In this document: piece after piece, positions 33,313-43,780 of the stretch
How positions within the stretch are numbered: position 1 is the stretch's first letter
How the letters are laid out: the number at the start of each line of letters is the position of its first letter
From: Lepus europaeus
Taxonomy: Eukaryota; Chordata; Mammalia; Lagomorpha; Leporidae
Assembly: GCF_033115175.1 (NCBI RefSeq)
Contig: NC_084850.1
Span: 108,049,939-108,113,938 of the forward strand
Direction: 5' to 3'
Length of the DNA: 64,000 bases
Translations under genes and position numbers: made by a program
The notes under the pieces: model-generated
What the model was told of the DNA's origin: nothing
Seen by the model: the letters and a program-made list of their open reading frames with translations, nothing else
Databases searched by the model: none

Positions 33313-33637
33313 CTAATAGGTTAAGCTTCCACCTGCGGCGCTGGCATTCCATATGGGCACCAGTTCGAGTCCCAGCTGCTCCACTTCTGATCCAGCTCCC
33401 TGCTAAAGTGCCTGGGAAAAGCAGCAGAGCATGGCCCAAGTGCTTAGGCCATGGCACCCATGTGGGAGACCCGGAAGAAGTCCCTGGCTCCTGGCTTCTG
33501 CCTGGCCCAGCCCTGTGTGGCCATCTGGGGAGTGAACCAATAGATGGACTATCTCTCTCTGTGTTTCTCACTCTGTAACTCTGCCTTTCAAATCAATAAA
33601 GAAATCTTAAAAAAAAAAAAGAAAAAAAAAAAAAAGA
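33313..33637 (+). repeat. CSINE, 5' truncated
   Basis: Starts at 'cctaataggttaagcttcc'; ends in an interrupted A-run. Confidence 0.88.
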
Positions 33638-33645
33638 ACTCTTTG

Positions 33646-33967
33646 GGGCCAGCACCTTGGTATAGCATGTTAAGCCACCGCCTGAAGTGCTGGCATCCCA
33701 TATGGGCACCGGTTCGAGACCCAGCTGCTCCACTTCCGATCTGGCTCTCTGCTATGGCCTGGGAAAGCAGTAGAAGATGGCCCAAGTCCTTGGGCCCCTG
33801 CACCCACGTGGGAGACCCGGAAGTAACTCCTGACTCCTGGCTTCGCATCGAGTCCAGTTCTGGCCATTGAAGCCATCTGGGAATGAACCATGGGATGGAA
33901 GACCTCTCTCTCTGTCTCTCCCTCTCTGTCTAACTCTGTCCCTCAAATAAATAAATATTAAAAAAAA
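33646..33967 (+). repeat. CSINE
   Basis: Full length, with a good B box 'ggttcgagac'. Confidence 0.92.
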
Positions 33968-34029
33968 TTAAATACAAACTGTTGGGAAAGATGTTCAATT
34001 AAATTTCCTAATGACATTGTCCCAAACTA

Positions 34030-34142
34030 CTCTTTTTTATTATGAAAAATTCAAGCATGCACAAAAGTAGATGAGTACATATAAATCCTGAGCTCCCATC
34101 TTGTATCTGCTTCCCTCCCCTTCCTATAATATCTTTCCACTT
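34030..34142 (-). repeat. L1-like fragment
   Basis: 'tattatgaaaaattcaagca' and 'aaaagtagatgagtacatat' resemble an old L1 in reverse. Short and uncertain. Confidence 0.4.
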
Positions 34143-34407
34143 TTATAAATCTCACCTTTATTTCAAAAGCAGAGGGAGAGAGGGGATCTTCCATCTGCTG
34201 GCTCACTCCCCAAATGACCCCGAGAGCCTGGAGGAGGGCCAGGTGGGAGCCAGGAGCCAGGTGGGCAGCAGGGGCCCAAGCACTCAGGCCATCATCCGTT
34301 ACCTGCCCAGGTGCATTCATCAGAAGCGGAGCAGCCAGGTCTCGGGTGTTGATTGGCTCCAGGTTTCCCAGGCGACAACCACTGTGCCAGATGCGTGCCC
34401 CTGCTCC
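34143..34407 (-). repeat. CSINE (old)
   Basis: Diverged reverse copy ending 'gccagatgcgtgcccc'. Confidence 0.8.
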
Positions 34408-35300
34408 GTTTTTTATTTATTTGTTTTGAACTAACACATGACAATTGCACGTGCTCATGGGGTAGTCCATACGTGTGCACACTGCATAGTGTAAACATAG
34501 CTAACAAACATTTAGCATTCCCTTATGGTGAAAACAGCCAAGCTCCTTTCTGCTACTTGTGTCCCAGAAATAGACAGTACATTCTCCATGCCTCCTGTGC
34601 AACAAGCTGTCTCCATAGTTTTGCCTTTTCTAGAAGGTTAGAGAGTTGGAATACTATAGTGTGTCGCCTCTTCAGACTGGCTTCTGTCACTGAGCCCTTT
34701 GCACTGAGATTTTCTTCCTGGCCTTTTGCGGCTTGGTAGTTTCTTTTTTCCTTTTTTTAAGAGTTACAGAGAGGCAGAGAGAGAGAGAGAGAGAGGTCTT
34801 CCATCCACTGGTTCACTCCCCAATTGGCTGCAATGGCCGGAGCTGCGCTGATCCGAAGCCAGGAGCCAGGAGCTTCTTCCAGGTCTCCCATGTGGGTGCA
34901 GGGGCCCAAGGACTTGGACCATCTTCTACTGATTTCCCAGGCCACAGCAGAGAGCTGGATCGGAAGTGGGGCAGCCAGGACTTGAACTGGCGCCTATATG
35001 GGATGCTGGCATGGCAGGCGGTGGCTTTACCCGCTTTGCCACAGTGTGGGCCCTGGTAGCTTCTTTCTTCTTAGTACCTAAGAACCTTCGGTGTTGGCAT
35101 GCACCAGTTTATCCATTCAACTCCTTTTGACAAATACCAGGAAACACAACCTAACTTTCTATGTGAGGAAGTGCGCCCCCAGCGGCCGCGCACAACTCCT
35201 GATCTGGCCTTTTTACTCATGGGCTCATCCAGTGCTTTGACAGCCACCCTCAAGGAGGGGCTTTCTTACTGCAGGTAAATGGTTAACATTTCTCATCATC
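34408..35300 (-). repeat. L1 fragment, antisense, split by a CSINE
   Basis: 'actaacacatgacaattgca', 'cctcttcagactggcttctg tcac' and 'agtttatccattcaac' are in L1 reverse order. Interrupted at 34752-35053; the right end is uncertain. Confidence 0.6.
34752..35053 (-). repeat. CSINE in L1
   Basis: TSD tggtagtttcttttttc (34735-34751) / tggtagcttctttcttc (35054-35070), two mismatches. Confidence 0.92.
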
Positions 35301-35314
35301 CATTTAAAAGTGGC

Positions 35315-35613
35315 AAGGGGCCAGCTTCTTGGCGCTGTGCAGCAGGTTAAGCCACCGCCTGCGATGTCAGCATCCCTTATCAGAGCACGGAGCCACTTCC
35401 GTTTCAGCTCCCTGCTAACACACCTGGGAAAGCAGGGGAAGATGGCCCAAGTCCTTGGGCCCCTGCACTCGCATGGGAGACCAGGAGGAAGCACCTGGCT
35501 CCTGGCTTCGGATCGGCACAGTGTGCCGGCCGTAGCAGACATTTGGGGGGTGAACCAACAGAAGGAAGACCTTTCTCTGTCTCTCTCTCTCACTGTCTAA
35601 CTCTGCCTGTTAA
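35315..35613 (+). repeat. CSINE, young/intermediate subtype
   Basis: Older head, young-type 3' body 'gaaccaacagaaggaagacc', tail leading into a TA microsatellite. Confidence 0.9.
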
Positions 35614-35640
35614 AATATATATATATATATATATATATAT
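35614..35640. repeat. (AT)n microsatellite
   Basis: About 13 AT units between two SINEs. Confidence 0.9.
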
Positions 35641-36231
35641 TGAGTTATTTATTTATCTGAGGTAGAGTTACAGACAGTGAGAGGGGGAGACAGAGAGAGA
35701 GGGGTCCAAGGACTTGGGCCATCTTCTGTGGTGGAATGAGATGGCCATACCAAGATGGCCACTGGCAAGCGAGGGTCAGTTATTCAGGAATGGCTTTGAA
35801 ACCCACCTGGCAACGGAGCCTGGGAACAGGCTGTGATTGGATGGCTTTGGAAACTGCCTGGCAACATGCTGTGATTGGTTGGGGCATAGACCGCCCCTTG
35901 ACCGGATTGGCTGCTCTTGGCTATAGAAGCTGTTGTACTAACTGAAATAAATGAGACTTCGGGCTGGGCTGCTTGCCTCAAGCCGGCTTTCACCGGACTC
36001 CCAGGGTCTGTGTGGTGACTCCGCGCCTCTTACCCCCACCACGCTCCTCCTCTCAGACACAAATCCACTGCAACATTGTTGAGAAATCAACTGCAGCACT
36101 CTTCTACTGCTTTCCCAGGCCACAGCAGAGAGCTGGACTAGAAGAGGAGCAGCCGGAACTAGAACCGGTGCCCATATGGGATGCCAGTGCCACAGATGGA
36201 GGATTAACCTACTGCACCACGACGCCGGCCC
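35641..36231 (-). repeat. CSINE, host of the solo LTR
   Basis: Reverse copy: tail part 35641-35726, head part 36105-36231 ('accacgacgccggcccc'). The split falls in the consensus 'gccatcttctactgc'. A forward CSINE tail remnant follows at 36232-36270. Confidence 0.9.
35727..36098 (+). mobile_element. Compact solo LTR (ERV) inserted in a CSINE
   Basis: 372 bp starting TGTGGTGGAATG and ending CTGCAGCA, flanked by 6-bp repeats atcttc (35721-35726) and ctcttc (36099-36104), one mismatch. A 6-bp TSD and this length suit class II ERVs. U3 has three ATTGG boxes (35836-35840, 35874-35878, 35906-35910), a GC box (ccgcccc near 35891) and TATA-like ctatagaa (35921-35928). A poly(A) signal AATAAA lies at 35946-35951. 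No coding retroviral sequence is attached. The family is unknown to me. Confidence 0.8.
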
Positions 36232-36285
36232 CTCAAATAAATAAATCTAAAAAAAAAAAAAAAAAAAAAAAGAGTAGATGATAGA

Positions 36286-36560
36286 GGGGCTGTCGCTGTG
36301 TTGCAGTGAGCTAAGCCTCCGCCTGCGGTGCCAGCATCCCACATGGTTGCTGGTTCAGGTCCCAGCTGCTCCAGGACCCAAGTGCTTGGGCCCCTGTGGC
36401 CACATGGGAGACCCAGAGGAAGCTCCTGGCTCCTGGCTTCAGCCTGGCCCAGCTCCGACTGTTGCAGCCATTTGGAGAGTGAACCAGCAGACGGAAACCC
36501 TTTCTGACTGTAACTCTGCCTCTCAAATAAATTAAATCTTAAAAAAAAAAAAAAAAAAAA
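36286..36560 (+). repeat. CSINE
   Basis: Perfect 15-bp TSD agagtagatgataga at 36271-36285 and 36561-36575. Shortened body. Confidence 0.93.
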
Positions 36561-36575
36561 AGAGTAGATGATAGA

Positions 36576-36904
36576 CCGGTGTTGTGGCGCTGTGGGTTAA
36601 ACCACTGCTTGTGACACCGACATTTCAGATGGACACCAGTTCAAACCCTGGCTGCTCCACTTCCTATCCAGCTCCCTGCTAATGTGCCTGGGAAAGCAGT
36701 GGAAGATGGCCCAAATCCTTGGGCCCCTGCACCTGCATGGGAGACCTGGAAGAAGCTCCTGGCTCCTGGCTTCGGATTGGCACAGCTCCAGCTATTGCGG
36801 CCATTTGGGGAGTGAACCAGCGGATGGAGGACCTTTCTCTCTGTCTCTCCTTCTCCGTGTAATTCTGCCTTTCAAAGTAAATAAATAAATCTTTGTTTTT
36901 TTAA
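36576..36904 (+). repeat. CSINE
   Basis: It follows the second copy of the same target and is followed by a third, 'tgagatgataga', near 36905-36916. Confidence 0.92.
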
Positions 36905-37195
36905 ATGAGATGATAGATTGTTTGCAAAAATGGCCACGATTCCATTTATCTGAAGTAACGAGAAGAGTTGACTTCATAGTGACAGAAGGTTCAATAGCGG
37001 TTACGAGGGCTGGAGGAGGGGCCCCGGGGAGTTCCTGGTGCATAGGTGTGGAGTTTCAATCGGGCTCTGGAGACGGAGGCGGTAATGCGTCGCAGCACAT
37101 GACTGTCATTAATGCCATTGAACTGTGTACCCAAAAGTAGCTACAATGGCAAATGTAATGGTAGGTGTATTTTACCACAATAGGATTGTTTTAAA
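36905..37195 (+). repeat. L1M 3' end
   Basis: 'cattgaactgtgtacccaaa' and 'aatggtaggtgtattttacc acaat' are the final landmarks of L1 3' UTRs. Confidence 0.8.
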
Positions 37196-37206
37196 GAGAA
37201 AAAACA

Positions 37207-37523
37207 GGAACCGGCACTGTGTCAGTAAAGCCACCGCCTGCCGTGCCGGCATCCCATATGGGCGCCGGTTCGAGTCCAGCTCTCTGCTATGGCCTGGGAA
37301 AACAGAAGATGGCCCAAGTCCTTGGGCCCCTGCACCCACATGGGAGACCTGGAAGAAACTCCTGGCCCCTGGTTTTGGATTCGGCGCAGCTCCTGCCGTT
37401 GCAGCCAAATGGAGAGTGAACCAGCAGATGGAAGACCTCTCTCTCTCTCTGTCTCTCTCTGTCTTTCTGTCTCTCTCTCTCTGCCTCTCTGTAACTGCCT
37501 TTCAAATAAACAAATCAATATTT
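37207..37523 (+). repeat. CSINE
   Basis: Small deletions in the head and after the B box. Confidence 0.9.
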
Positions 37524-37525
37524 TT

Positions 37526-37580
37526 TTAAAATATTTTATTTATTTATTTGAAAGTAGGAGTTACACACAGAGAGAAGGAG

Positions 37581-37615
<35 letters not shown>

Positions 37616-37875
37616 CCATCCGCTGGTTTATTCCCCAGTTGTCCGCAACGACTGGAGCTGTGGCAATCTGAAGCCAGGAGCCAGGAGCCAGGAGCTTCTT
37701 CCAGGTCTCCCACGTGGGTGCAGGGACCCAAGGACTTGGGCCATCTTCTACTGCTTTCCCAGGCCATAGCAGAGAGCTAGATCAGAAGTGGAGCAGCCGA
37801 GACTCGAACCGGCGCCCATATGGGATGCCAGCACTGCAGGCGGCGGCTTTACCCGCTATGCCACAGTGCCGGCCT
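37526..37875 (-). repeat. CSINE
   Basis: Full-length reverse copy, tail-to-tail with the previous one. Duplicated 'gccaggagccaggagccagg'. Confidence 0.92.
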
Positions 37876-37910
37876 CAATCTTTTTAAAAAAAAAAAAAAA
37901 GATAAAAAAC

Positions 37911-38190
37911 AGGAGCAGACTGGCACAGTGGGTCCAGTCACCACTTGGGAAGCCGGTAACCCACATCAGAATACCTGGCATCCAGTCTCACCTCTGCTTG
38001 CAATCCAGCTTCCTGCTAATGTGCATTATGGGTGGCAACAAATGATGGCTCCAGTACTGGGGCCCCTGTACCCACATGGGACACCCAGTTGGAGCTCCTG
38101 GCTCCTGGCTTCAGCCTGGCCCAGCAGCGGCTGTTGGTCTCTCTCTATCTCTGACTCTGCCTTTCAAATAGATAAAAAAGAAACTTGAAA
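37911..38190 (+). repeat. CSINE (old)
   Basis: Diverged, with 3' body shortened. Confidence 0.8.
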
Positions 38191-38229
38191 GAAAACAAAG
38201 CTGACCACAATCATTACTGTCCCTGTACC

Positions 38230-38575
38230 CATACCTTTTCAGTGTACATAGCTCCTCCCATTAAGAAGTACAGTAGCTTTTGAACCTGGGCTTGGCCTTG
38301 GGACTTGCTTTGACTAGCTGACTCCCTCCTGTGCCTGGGCCAGGCCTCCATCTCAAGGCCTGTTTGTGCTTGCTCTCCTGGCACCCCGCCACCTCCCTAT
38401 GAACAAACCCCAGGCTAGCCTGCGGGGGACGCCAACCGCGCAGATGAGAGACCATCTGAGCAGCTGAGGCAGTCCCGGAGCAGCCAGCACCCAGCCAAGC
38501 TGGCAGCTCCTGGCAGGCAGGGGTGTGAACCTAGCACACCTGCTGAGCTCAGCGCAGACTGCCAGCCTGCACAAT
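38230..38575 (+). repeat. Possible MLT1-type LTR fragment
   Basis: 'gaacctgggcttggccttgg gacttgctttgac', 'aggctagcctgc' and 'agatgagagaccat' resemble an old MaLR LTR. No termini seen. Confidence 0.4.
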
Positions 38576-38588
38576 GAAAGTTAAACCA

Positions 38589-38962
38589 GGGGCCGGCTCT
38601 GTGGCAAAGCGGGTAAAGCCGCCGCCTGCAGTGCCAGCATCCCATATGGGCGCCGGTTCAAGTCCTGGCTGCTCCACTTCCGATCCAGCTCTCTGCTATG
38701 GCCTGGGGAAGCAGCAGAAGATGGCCTAAGTCCTTGGGCTCCTGCACCAGCGTGGGAGATCTGGAAGAAGCTCCTGGTTCCTGGCTTCGGATCAGCACAG
38801 CTCCGGCCATTGTGGCCAATTGGGGAGTGAACCAGTGGATGGAAGACCTCTCTCTCCGCCTCTGTCTCTCTGTAACTCTGCTTTTCAAATAATAAATAAG
38901 TAAATATTAAGAAAAAAAAGTGAATTAACTTCAAAAAAAAAAAAAAAAAAGAAAGAAAGAAA
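38589..38962 (+). repeat. CSINE
   Basis: Perfect 13-bp TSD gaaagttaaacca at 38576-38588 and 38963-38975. A second A-run with GAAA units after the tail. Confidence 0.94.
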
Positions 38963-39204
38963 GAAAGTTAAACCAACAGGGGGTCAGGGTGTGTGTTAAG
39001 GCCCCAAGCTTTGTGGCGGCTGATTTTCCTGCAAAAGCTGCCTGACTCACAGCATGATGGTGCAATACAGCCTTTGGTGGTTACAGATCTTAACTCTCTT
39101 GAATTCTGCTTTCCCATAAGTTAGAGATGGAAGGATACCGATCGCTAACAGACCAGGAGGAAACTTTTAAAGATGGCCATAGCAGAGAACAAAAGTATGA
39201 CAAT

Positions 39205-39745
39205 TTAGCTTAAAGATCTTAATTGGCTTTTTGTTTGTTCTAGAATCCGGCAAGGGCTCATTGCACAACGAGTGCTCAGATGTGCTGTGAAGAGCTTGAT
39301 TCTATTCCCAGAGAAAGGGCTGAAGAGAACAGAAACAAACGAATGAGAAAGGGGGATGTGGGGGCAGGCTGTGGCCCAGGGGTGAAGATGCCAGCGCCCT
39401 GCATCAGGGTGCCTGGCTTTTATTCCCGGCTCTGGCTCCTGACTCCAGCTTCCTGCTAATGCACATGCCGGAAGGCAGTACTGATGGCTCAAGTATTGGG
39501 TCCCTGCCACCCACATGGGAGACGTGGATTGCCGCCCCCACCCCCCAGCTCTAGCCGTCGCAGGCACTGCCTCTCTCATCCTGATTTCTTGCAAGGATGG
39601 CTAAACAGTTTAGTTCCAGCATGGTGATTAGAACTTTAGCCCAAGTGACTCCATTTTGATGTTCAACCTGGTCTGATTTTAGCCCAGACAGACGAGTGCA
39701 GGAGCTTAGCCTAAAGCAATGGCCTCCTTGTCATTCGCATGTGAC
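39205..39745 (-). repeat. LTR, family A, with a CSINE inside
   Basis: Minus reading shares 'aggaggccattgctttaggc' and 'taagctcctg' with the copy at 16612-17785, and ends 'aaagccaattaagatcttta'. The poly(A) signal is degraded. A CSINE occupies 39362-39570. Confidence 0.5.
39362..39570 (+). repeat. CSINE, 3' truncated
   Basis: Old copy without CT run or tail. Confidence 0.78.
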
Positions 39746-39836
39746 AGCTGTCCGGGACGCTGAAGAAGCCCAGGGCTTCCTGGCAGTCAAGGTTCCAGCC
39801 TTACGGACTCTTGATCGTTACAATCCCATACGGAGA

Positions 39837-40171
39837 GGCCGGCGCCGCGGCTCAATAGGCTAATCCTCCGCCTGCGGCGCCAGCACCCCGGGTTCTAGTC
39901 TCGGTTGGGGCACCAGGTTCTAGTCCCGGTTGCTCCTCTTCCAGTCCAGCTCTCTGCTGTGGCCCGGGAAGGCAGTGGAGGATGGCCCAGGTCCTTGGGC
40001 CCTGCACCCGCATGGGAGACCTGGAAGCACCTGGCTCCTGGCATGCTGGACGCAACGCACCGGCCTCAGCGACCACTTGGGGGGGGGGGGGTGAACCAAT
40101 GGAAAAAGGAAGACCTTTCTCTCTGTCTAACTCTGCCTGTCAAAAAAAAATTAAAATAAAGAAAGAAAGAA
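39837..40171 (+). repeat. Young/intermediate CSINE
   Basis: Head 'ggccggcgccgcggctcaat', a poly(G) run at 40080-40091, TSD beginning acaatcccat on both sides. Confidence 0.92.
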
Positions 40172-40527
40172 ACAATCCCATCTGGAGGACACACAGCTGA
40201 GGCAGAGTGTAGGGCTGAGGACTTCCGGTCTGATGGTGGTGGGGGCGCCAGCCTGCGGGAGCCTGTGCCGGCGCCACCCCCAGAGCAGCTGCTGGAACCC
40301 CCTATGCTCTGCCCTGTGGGAGGGGCTGGCAGGCCAAGATTCCTGCTAAATGTGGAGAGTTTTGCTCAGAGCTGGATTTCGCGCCTTCTGGTGTTCAATA
40401 CTAGCCTGGTTTATAATAAAAACAACACTATTTTGGTGCTGTAAACCTATTTTTCACCATCTGGCATAGCCTTATGCCTCTTAGGTTTCTTCTTCTAGGA
40501 CAATCTGATAGGAAAAAGCCCTCACGG
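40172..40527. other. Unassigned intergenic DNA
   Basis: May hold the remainder of an old LTR ('cctggtttataataaaaaca') but I cannot place it. Confidence 0.35.
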
Positions 40528-40795
40528 TGGGGGGGGGGGGGTAGGCATTTGGTGCAGTGGTTAAGACACAGGTTGGGACACCTGCTAGGGTGCTAATGTG
40601 CACCCTGGGGAGCAGCAGTTGGCTCAGGTACTCACGTTCCTGCCACCCACTGGGAGACTCAGCGGGAGTCCTGGGCTCCTGACTTCAGGCTGGCCTAGTC
40701 CTGGCTACTGGGGACATTTGGGGAATGAACCAGTGCACGGAAGAGCAAACTCTCTCTCTGTCTCTCTGCCTTTCCGATAAACAACATAAAAACTG
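40528..40795 (+). repeat. CSINE (old)
   Basis: It starts with a poly(G) run; internal shortening. Confidence 0.83.
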
Positions 40796-41309
40796 TCATG
40801 GGGCTGGCACCTCCTCACCCCCCCCCCCCCCAGCACATTCCCGCACCTTCTTCAGGTTGCTTAACTTTGAGCAACAGACTTTAAAAAGCAAACTAATTTC
40901 TATAAATGTCAGCAGAACAAAATAAAGGCAGCTTAGCTCATCAAACATTAACATAAAAAGGGGAAGTTCGATTTTTTTTCTTTGCATAACAGATGATGAC
41001 AATCTTAAAATACCCGAAAGACTAACGAGGAAGAAAACAGCCCCTTCTGGCTGAGACAGTGGGGAAGTGACGGCCCCTGCCATTTCTCTGGGAGTGACAC
41101 TAAAGGAACCCAAGGTACTGGGGAAATCAGTTTTTCCCCCTGCTGGCTCCATACATTGAAGTTCTTTTATCAAGTAGATTATTAAATAATCCAAGAACTT
41201 GTATTTTACCTTTCTTCCTCTTTCGGTAGGATAAAAAAAAAATTCTTCCAATTGACTTCTCACGGTCAGAGAAGTTTCTGCGGGGACCCACGTTGAGAGA
41301 ACACCGCTC
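40796..41309. other. Unassigned intergenic DNA
   Basis: Begins with a CSINE-head-like 'ggggctggcacct' and a C-run, then unique AT-rich sequence. Confidence 0.4.
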
Positions 41310-41592
41310 GGGGGGCCAGCATCCGACACTGGAGTGCCTGGGTTCAAGTCTGGGCCGCTTCTGATTCTGGCTTCCTCCTGATAGGCACCCGCTGAGGCAG
41401 CAGGTGGCAGCTCGAGTACTGGGGTCTCTTGTCAACCACCCAGGGGCCTGAATTGAGTTCCAGCCTGCTGGCTTGGGTCTGGCCCAGCCTGGCTGATGTG
41501 GGCATTTGGGGAAATGAAGCAGTGGCTGGAAGCTCTCTGTCTTTTTCTGTCTTTCTCTGACTGCCTTTCAAATAAACAAAAATTTAAAACTA
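41310..41592 (+). repeat. CSINE (old)
   Basis: Head largely lost; 'caaataaacaaaa' tail. Confidence 0.83.
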
Positions 41593-41628
41593 GTCCCTTA
41601 AAAAAAAAAAAAAAAAAAAAAAAAGGAC

Positions 41629-41941
41629 GGGGCTGGTGTGGTGCAGCCGGTTAAGCCGCCACCTGGGATGCCTGCGTCCCATATCTGAGTGCCTGGTTTG
41701 AGTCCCGGCTCCTCTGCACTTAGGATGCAGCTACCTGCTGATGCACCTGGGAGGAGCAGGGGATGGTTCAAGTAGCTGGGCTCCTGCCACCCATGTGGGA
41801 GACCTGGATGGAGTGCCTGGCTCCCGGCCCAGCACTGGCTGTAGTGGGCATTTAGGGAGTGAACCAGTAGAAGGAAGGTCTCCTGTCTCTCTGTCACTGA
41901 CTTCCAAATAAATAAATACATCTTTAAAAAAAAAAAAAAAG
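41629..41941 (+). repeat. CSINE
   Basis: Near full length with a poly(A) tail. Confidence 0.9.
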
Positions 41942-41976
41942 GTAGTTTCCACTGGTTACCTGTAGAAATATTTGAA

Positions 41977-42300
41977 GGGGCCGGCGCTGTGGTGCAGCTG
42001 GTTTAAGCCCCTGTCTGCAGTGCCGGCATCCCATATGGGCGCCGGTTTGAGTCCCAGCTGCTCCTCTTCCCATCCAGCTCTCTGCTATGGCCTGGGAAAG
42101 CAGTAGAAGATGGCCCAAGTCCTTGGGCCCCTGCGCCCACATGGGAGACCTGGAAGAAGCTCCTGGCTCCTGGCTTTGGATCGGCGCAGCTCCGGCTGCT
42201 GTGGCCAACTGGGAAGTGAACCAGCAGATGGAAGACCTCTCTCTGTCTCTACCTCTCTCTGTAACTCTTTCAAATAATAAAAATAAATCTTTTTTAAAAA
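41977..42300 (+). repeat. CSINE
   Basis: Perfect 13-bp TSD agaaatatttgaa at 41964-41976 and 42301-42313. Confidence 0.95.
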
Positions 42301-42367
42301 AGAAATATTTGAAAAGGTAATTTCACTACATAATAAGTTTACAATTATAGCTACTGCATTATTGATT

Positions 42368-42680
42368 ATTTTATTTTTTTATTTATTTTTTTTTGAAAGA
42401 GAGATAAAGAGGGAAAGAGATACAGACAGAGGTCGCCCATCTGTTGGTTCATTCCTAAAAGTCTGAAACAGCCATGGCTGGGCCAGGCCGAAGCCAGGAG
42501 TCAGGAAATCTATCCGGGTCTTTCATATGAATGACGGGGGCCAAGCACTTGAGCCATCACCTGCCGCCTCCTAGGGTCGACATTAGCCAGAAGCTAATGG
42601 GAAGGCGAGCAGAGCTGGACTGGAACCCAGTTACTGTGCTGTGGGACGCGGGAATCGCAAGCACTGCATTGCAACAGCTT
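42368..42680 (-). repeat. CSINE (old)
   Basis: Diverged reverse copy with degraded head. Confidence 0.8.
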
Positions 42681-43250
42681 CCCTTTTGCTGTTCTGACCT
42701 GCTTCTGCATTTGCTAAGTGGAAGCTCTCAGCACAGAGGAGCTTCTGGCTCTGTACATTTCAAACCTTGCTTCTCCGGCTGCGCCCACGTCCCAGCTGCT
42801 GTAGTGCTCAGTGTCATAACGCCAGCTGGGCACTCGGGTTATTCCTGGAAGTCATTCCCACCCCAGGATGGCCAGTAAGAACTATACATGCAAACCTGTC
42901 GCGCTAAAGTCACCCTAAACGTGTCCCCCACCGGGCTTGTCTTTCGCCAGGTGCCAATGTCCCTGTCTCTCTAATGCGCCATGACCTCCGCCCCCAGGGA
43001 ATGTGACAGAGAGTTACAGTGGGAAGAGACAGCAGCCTTCACCGATCACCGGTCACAAACAGTTCTTGTTTGCCAACGCGGGGGCACTGATGCTTAATTG
43101 AGCTTATTCATGTTATTCATGTCTGTGTATGAATGAACAGCGAGGGGTGTGTTTGTTGCTTTGCTTTTAAAAGTAAGAAAGCGCAGCAGAGTATCAAAGG
43201 CCCGAGTACAAAGAGCTGGGACCCGAGGCGCCACCTGAGCCCGGACTCCC
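42681..43250. other. Repeat-free unassigned block
   Basis: No gene recognised; leads into the CpG island at 43250. Confidence 0.45.
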
Positions 43251-43780
43251 GGTGGCCCTGAGCGAATCTCTTAACCTCTTGCATCCCTCCAGCTTCTCCG
43301 CGGCCTCTAGAGGGCGCCACGCCCTCGTCCTAGGCGACCCGGCGGCAGCTCCGAAGCGGGGGCGGCCGCGTGGGCTTGGTTGTCAACAGGGACTTCGGGG
43401 GGCGTCGCTGTTGGCCACGCCGGCGGGGACTTGGAGTGCTTGGTGTCGGGACGACGATGCCACCAGGAAATCCGTCCGGCGGCCTTGGCCGTGCGCAGAT
43501 CCCGTTCGGTTTGGAAAGGCCGCGCGTGCTAGGGCGGGGCTGCCGGGAGCGCGCCGGCTTCCTGGCTCAGTCCAGGTTCGCGCGCGCAAATTTTCGTTAC
43601 CGCGACACCCGTGGACAAAGGTCCTGTTGGCTGTGGGACCAGGCCGCAGAGGGCAGCAGGCGAGAGCTCGCGGCCGCACAGCCGTGGGTTGCGGGGTGCC
43701 GGCGCACTTTGGCATGCCATTGACATTCGCACCGGGGCACGCTGGCTGTGGGGATCTGAAGGCCTTGGCTCCTGGGGAGA
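43210..43780. promoter_or_regulatory. Orphan CpG island
   Basis: Dense CpG from about 43290 to 43720, with many CGCG, GCGC and CCGG words and 'aggttcgcgcgcgcaaattt' near 43573. There are no repeats. Open frames of 110-212 codons on both strands reflect composition. No ATG context or splice pattern ties it to a gene. It carries the CTCF-like site at 43301-43319. Confidence 0.65.
43301..43319 (+). promoter_or_regulatory. CTCF-like motif, forward
   Basis: cggcctctagagggcgcca matches the recalled CTCF core TGGCCACCAGGGGGCGCTA at 14 of 19 positions, including the invariant GGGCGC part. Confidence 0.5.

Noticed and set aside
34353..34739. 128-codon plus-strand ORF
   Set aside because: It is the antisense reading of an old L1 piece plus a SINE end.
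35727..36098. Intact endogenous provirus
   Set aside because: Only one LTR is present and the SINE resumes directly on both sides.
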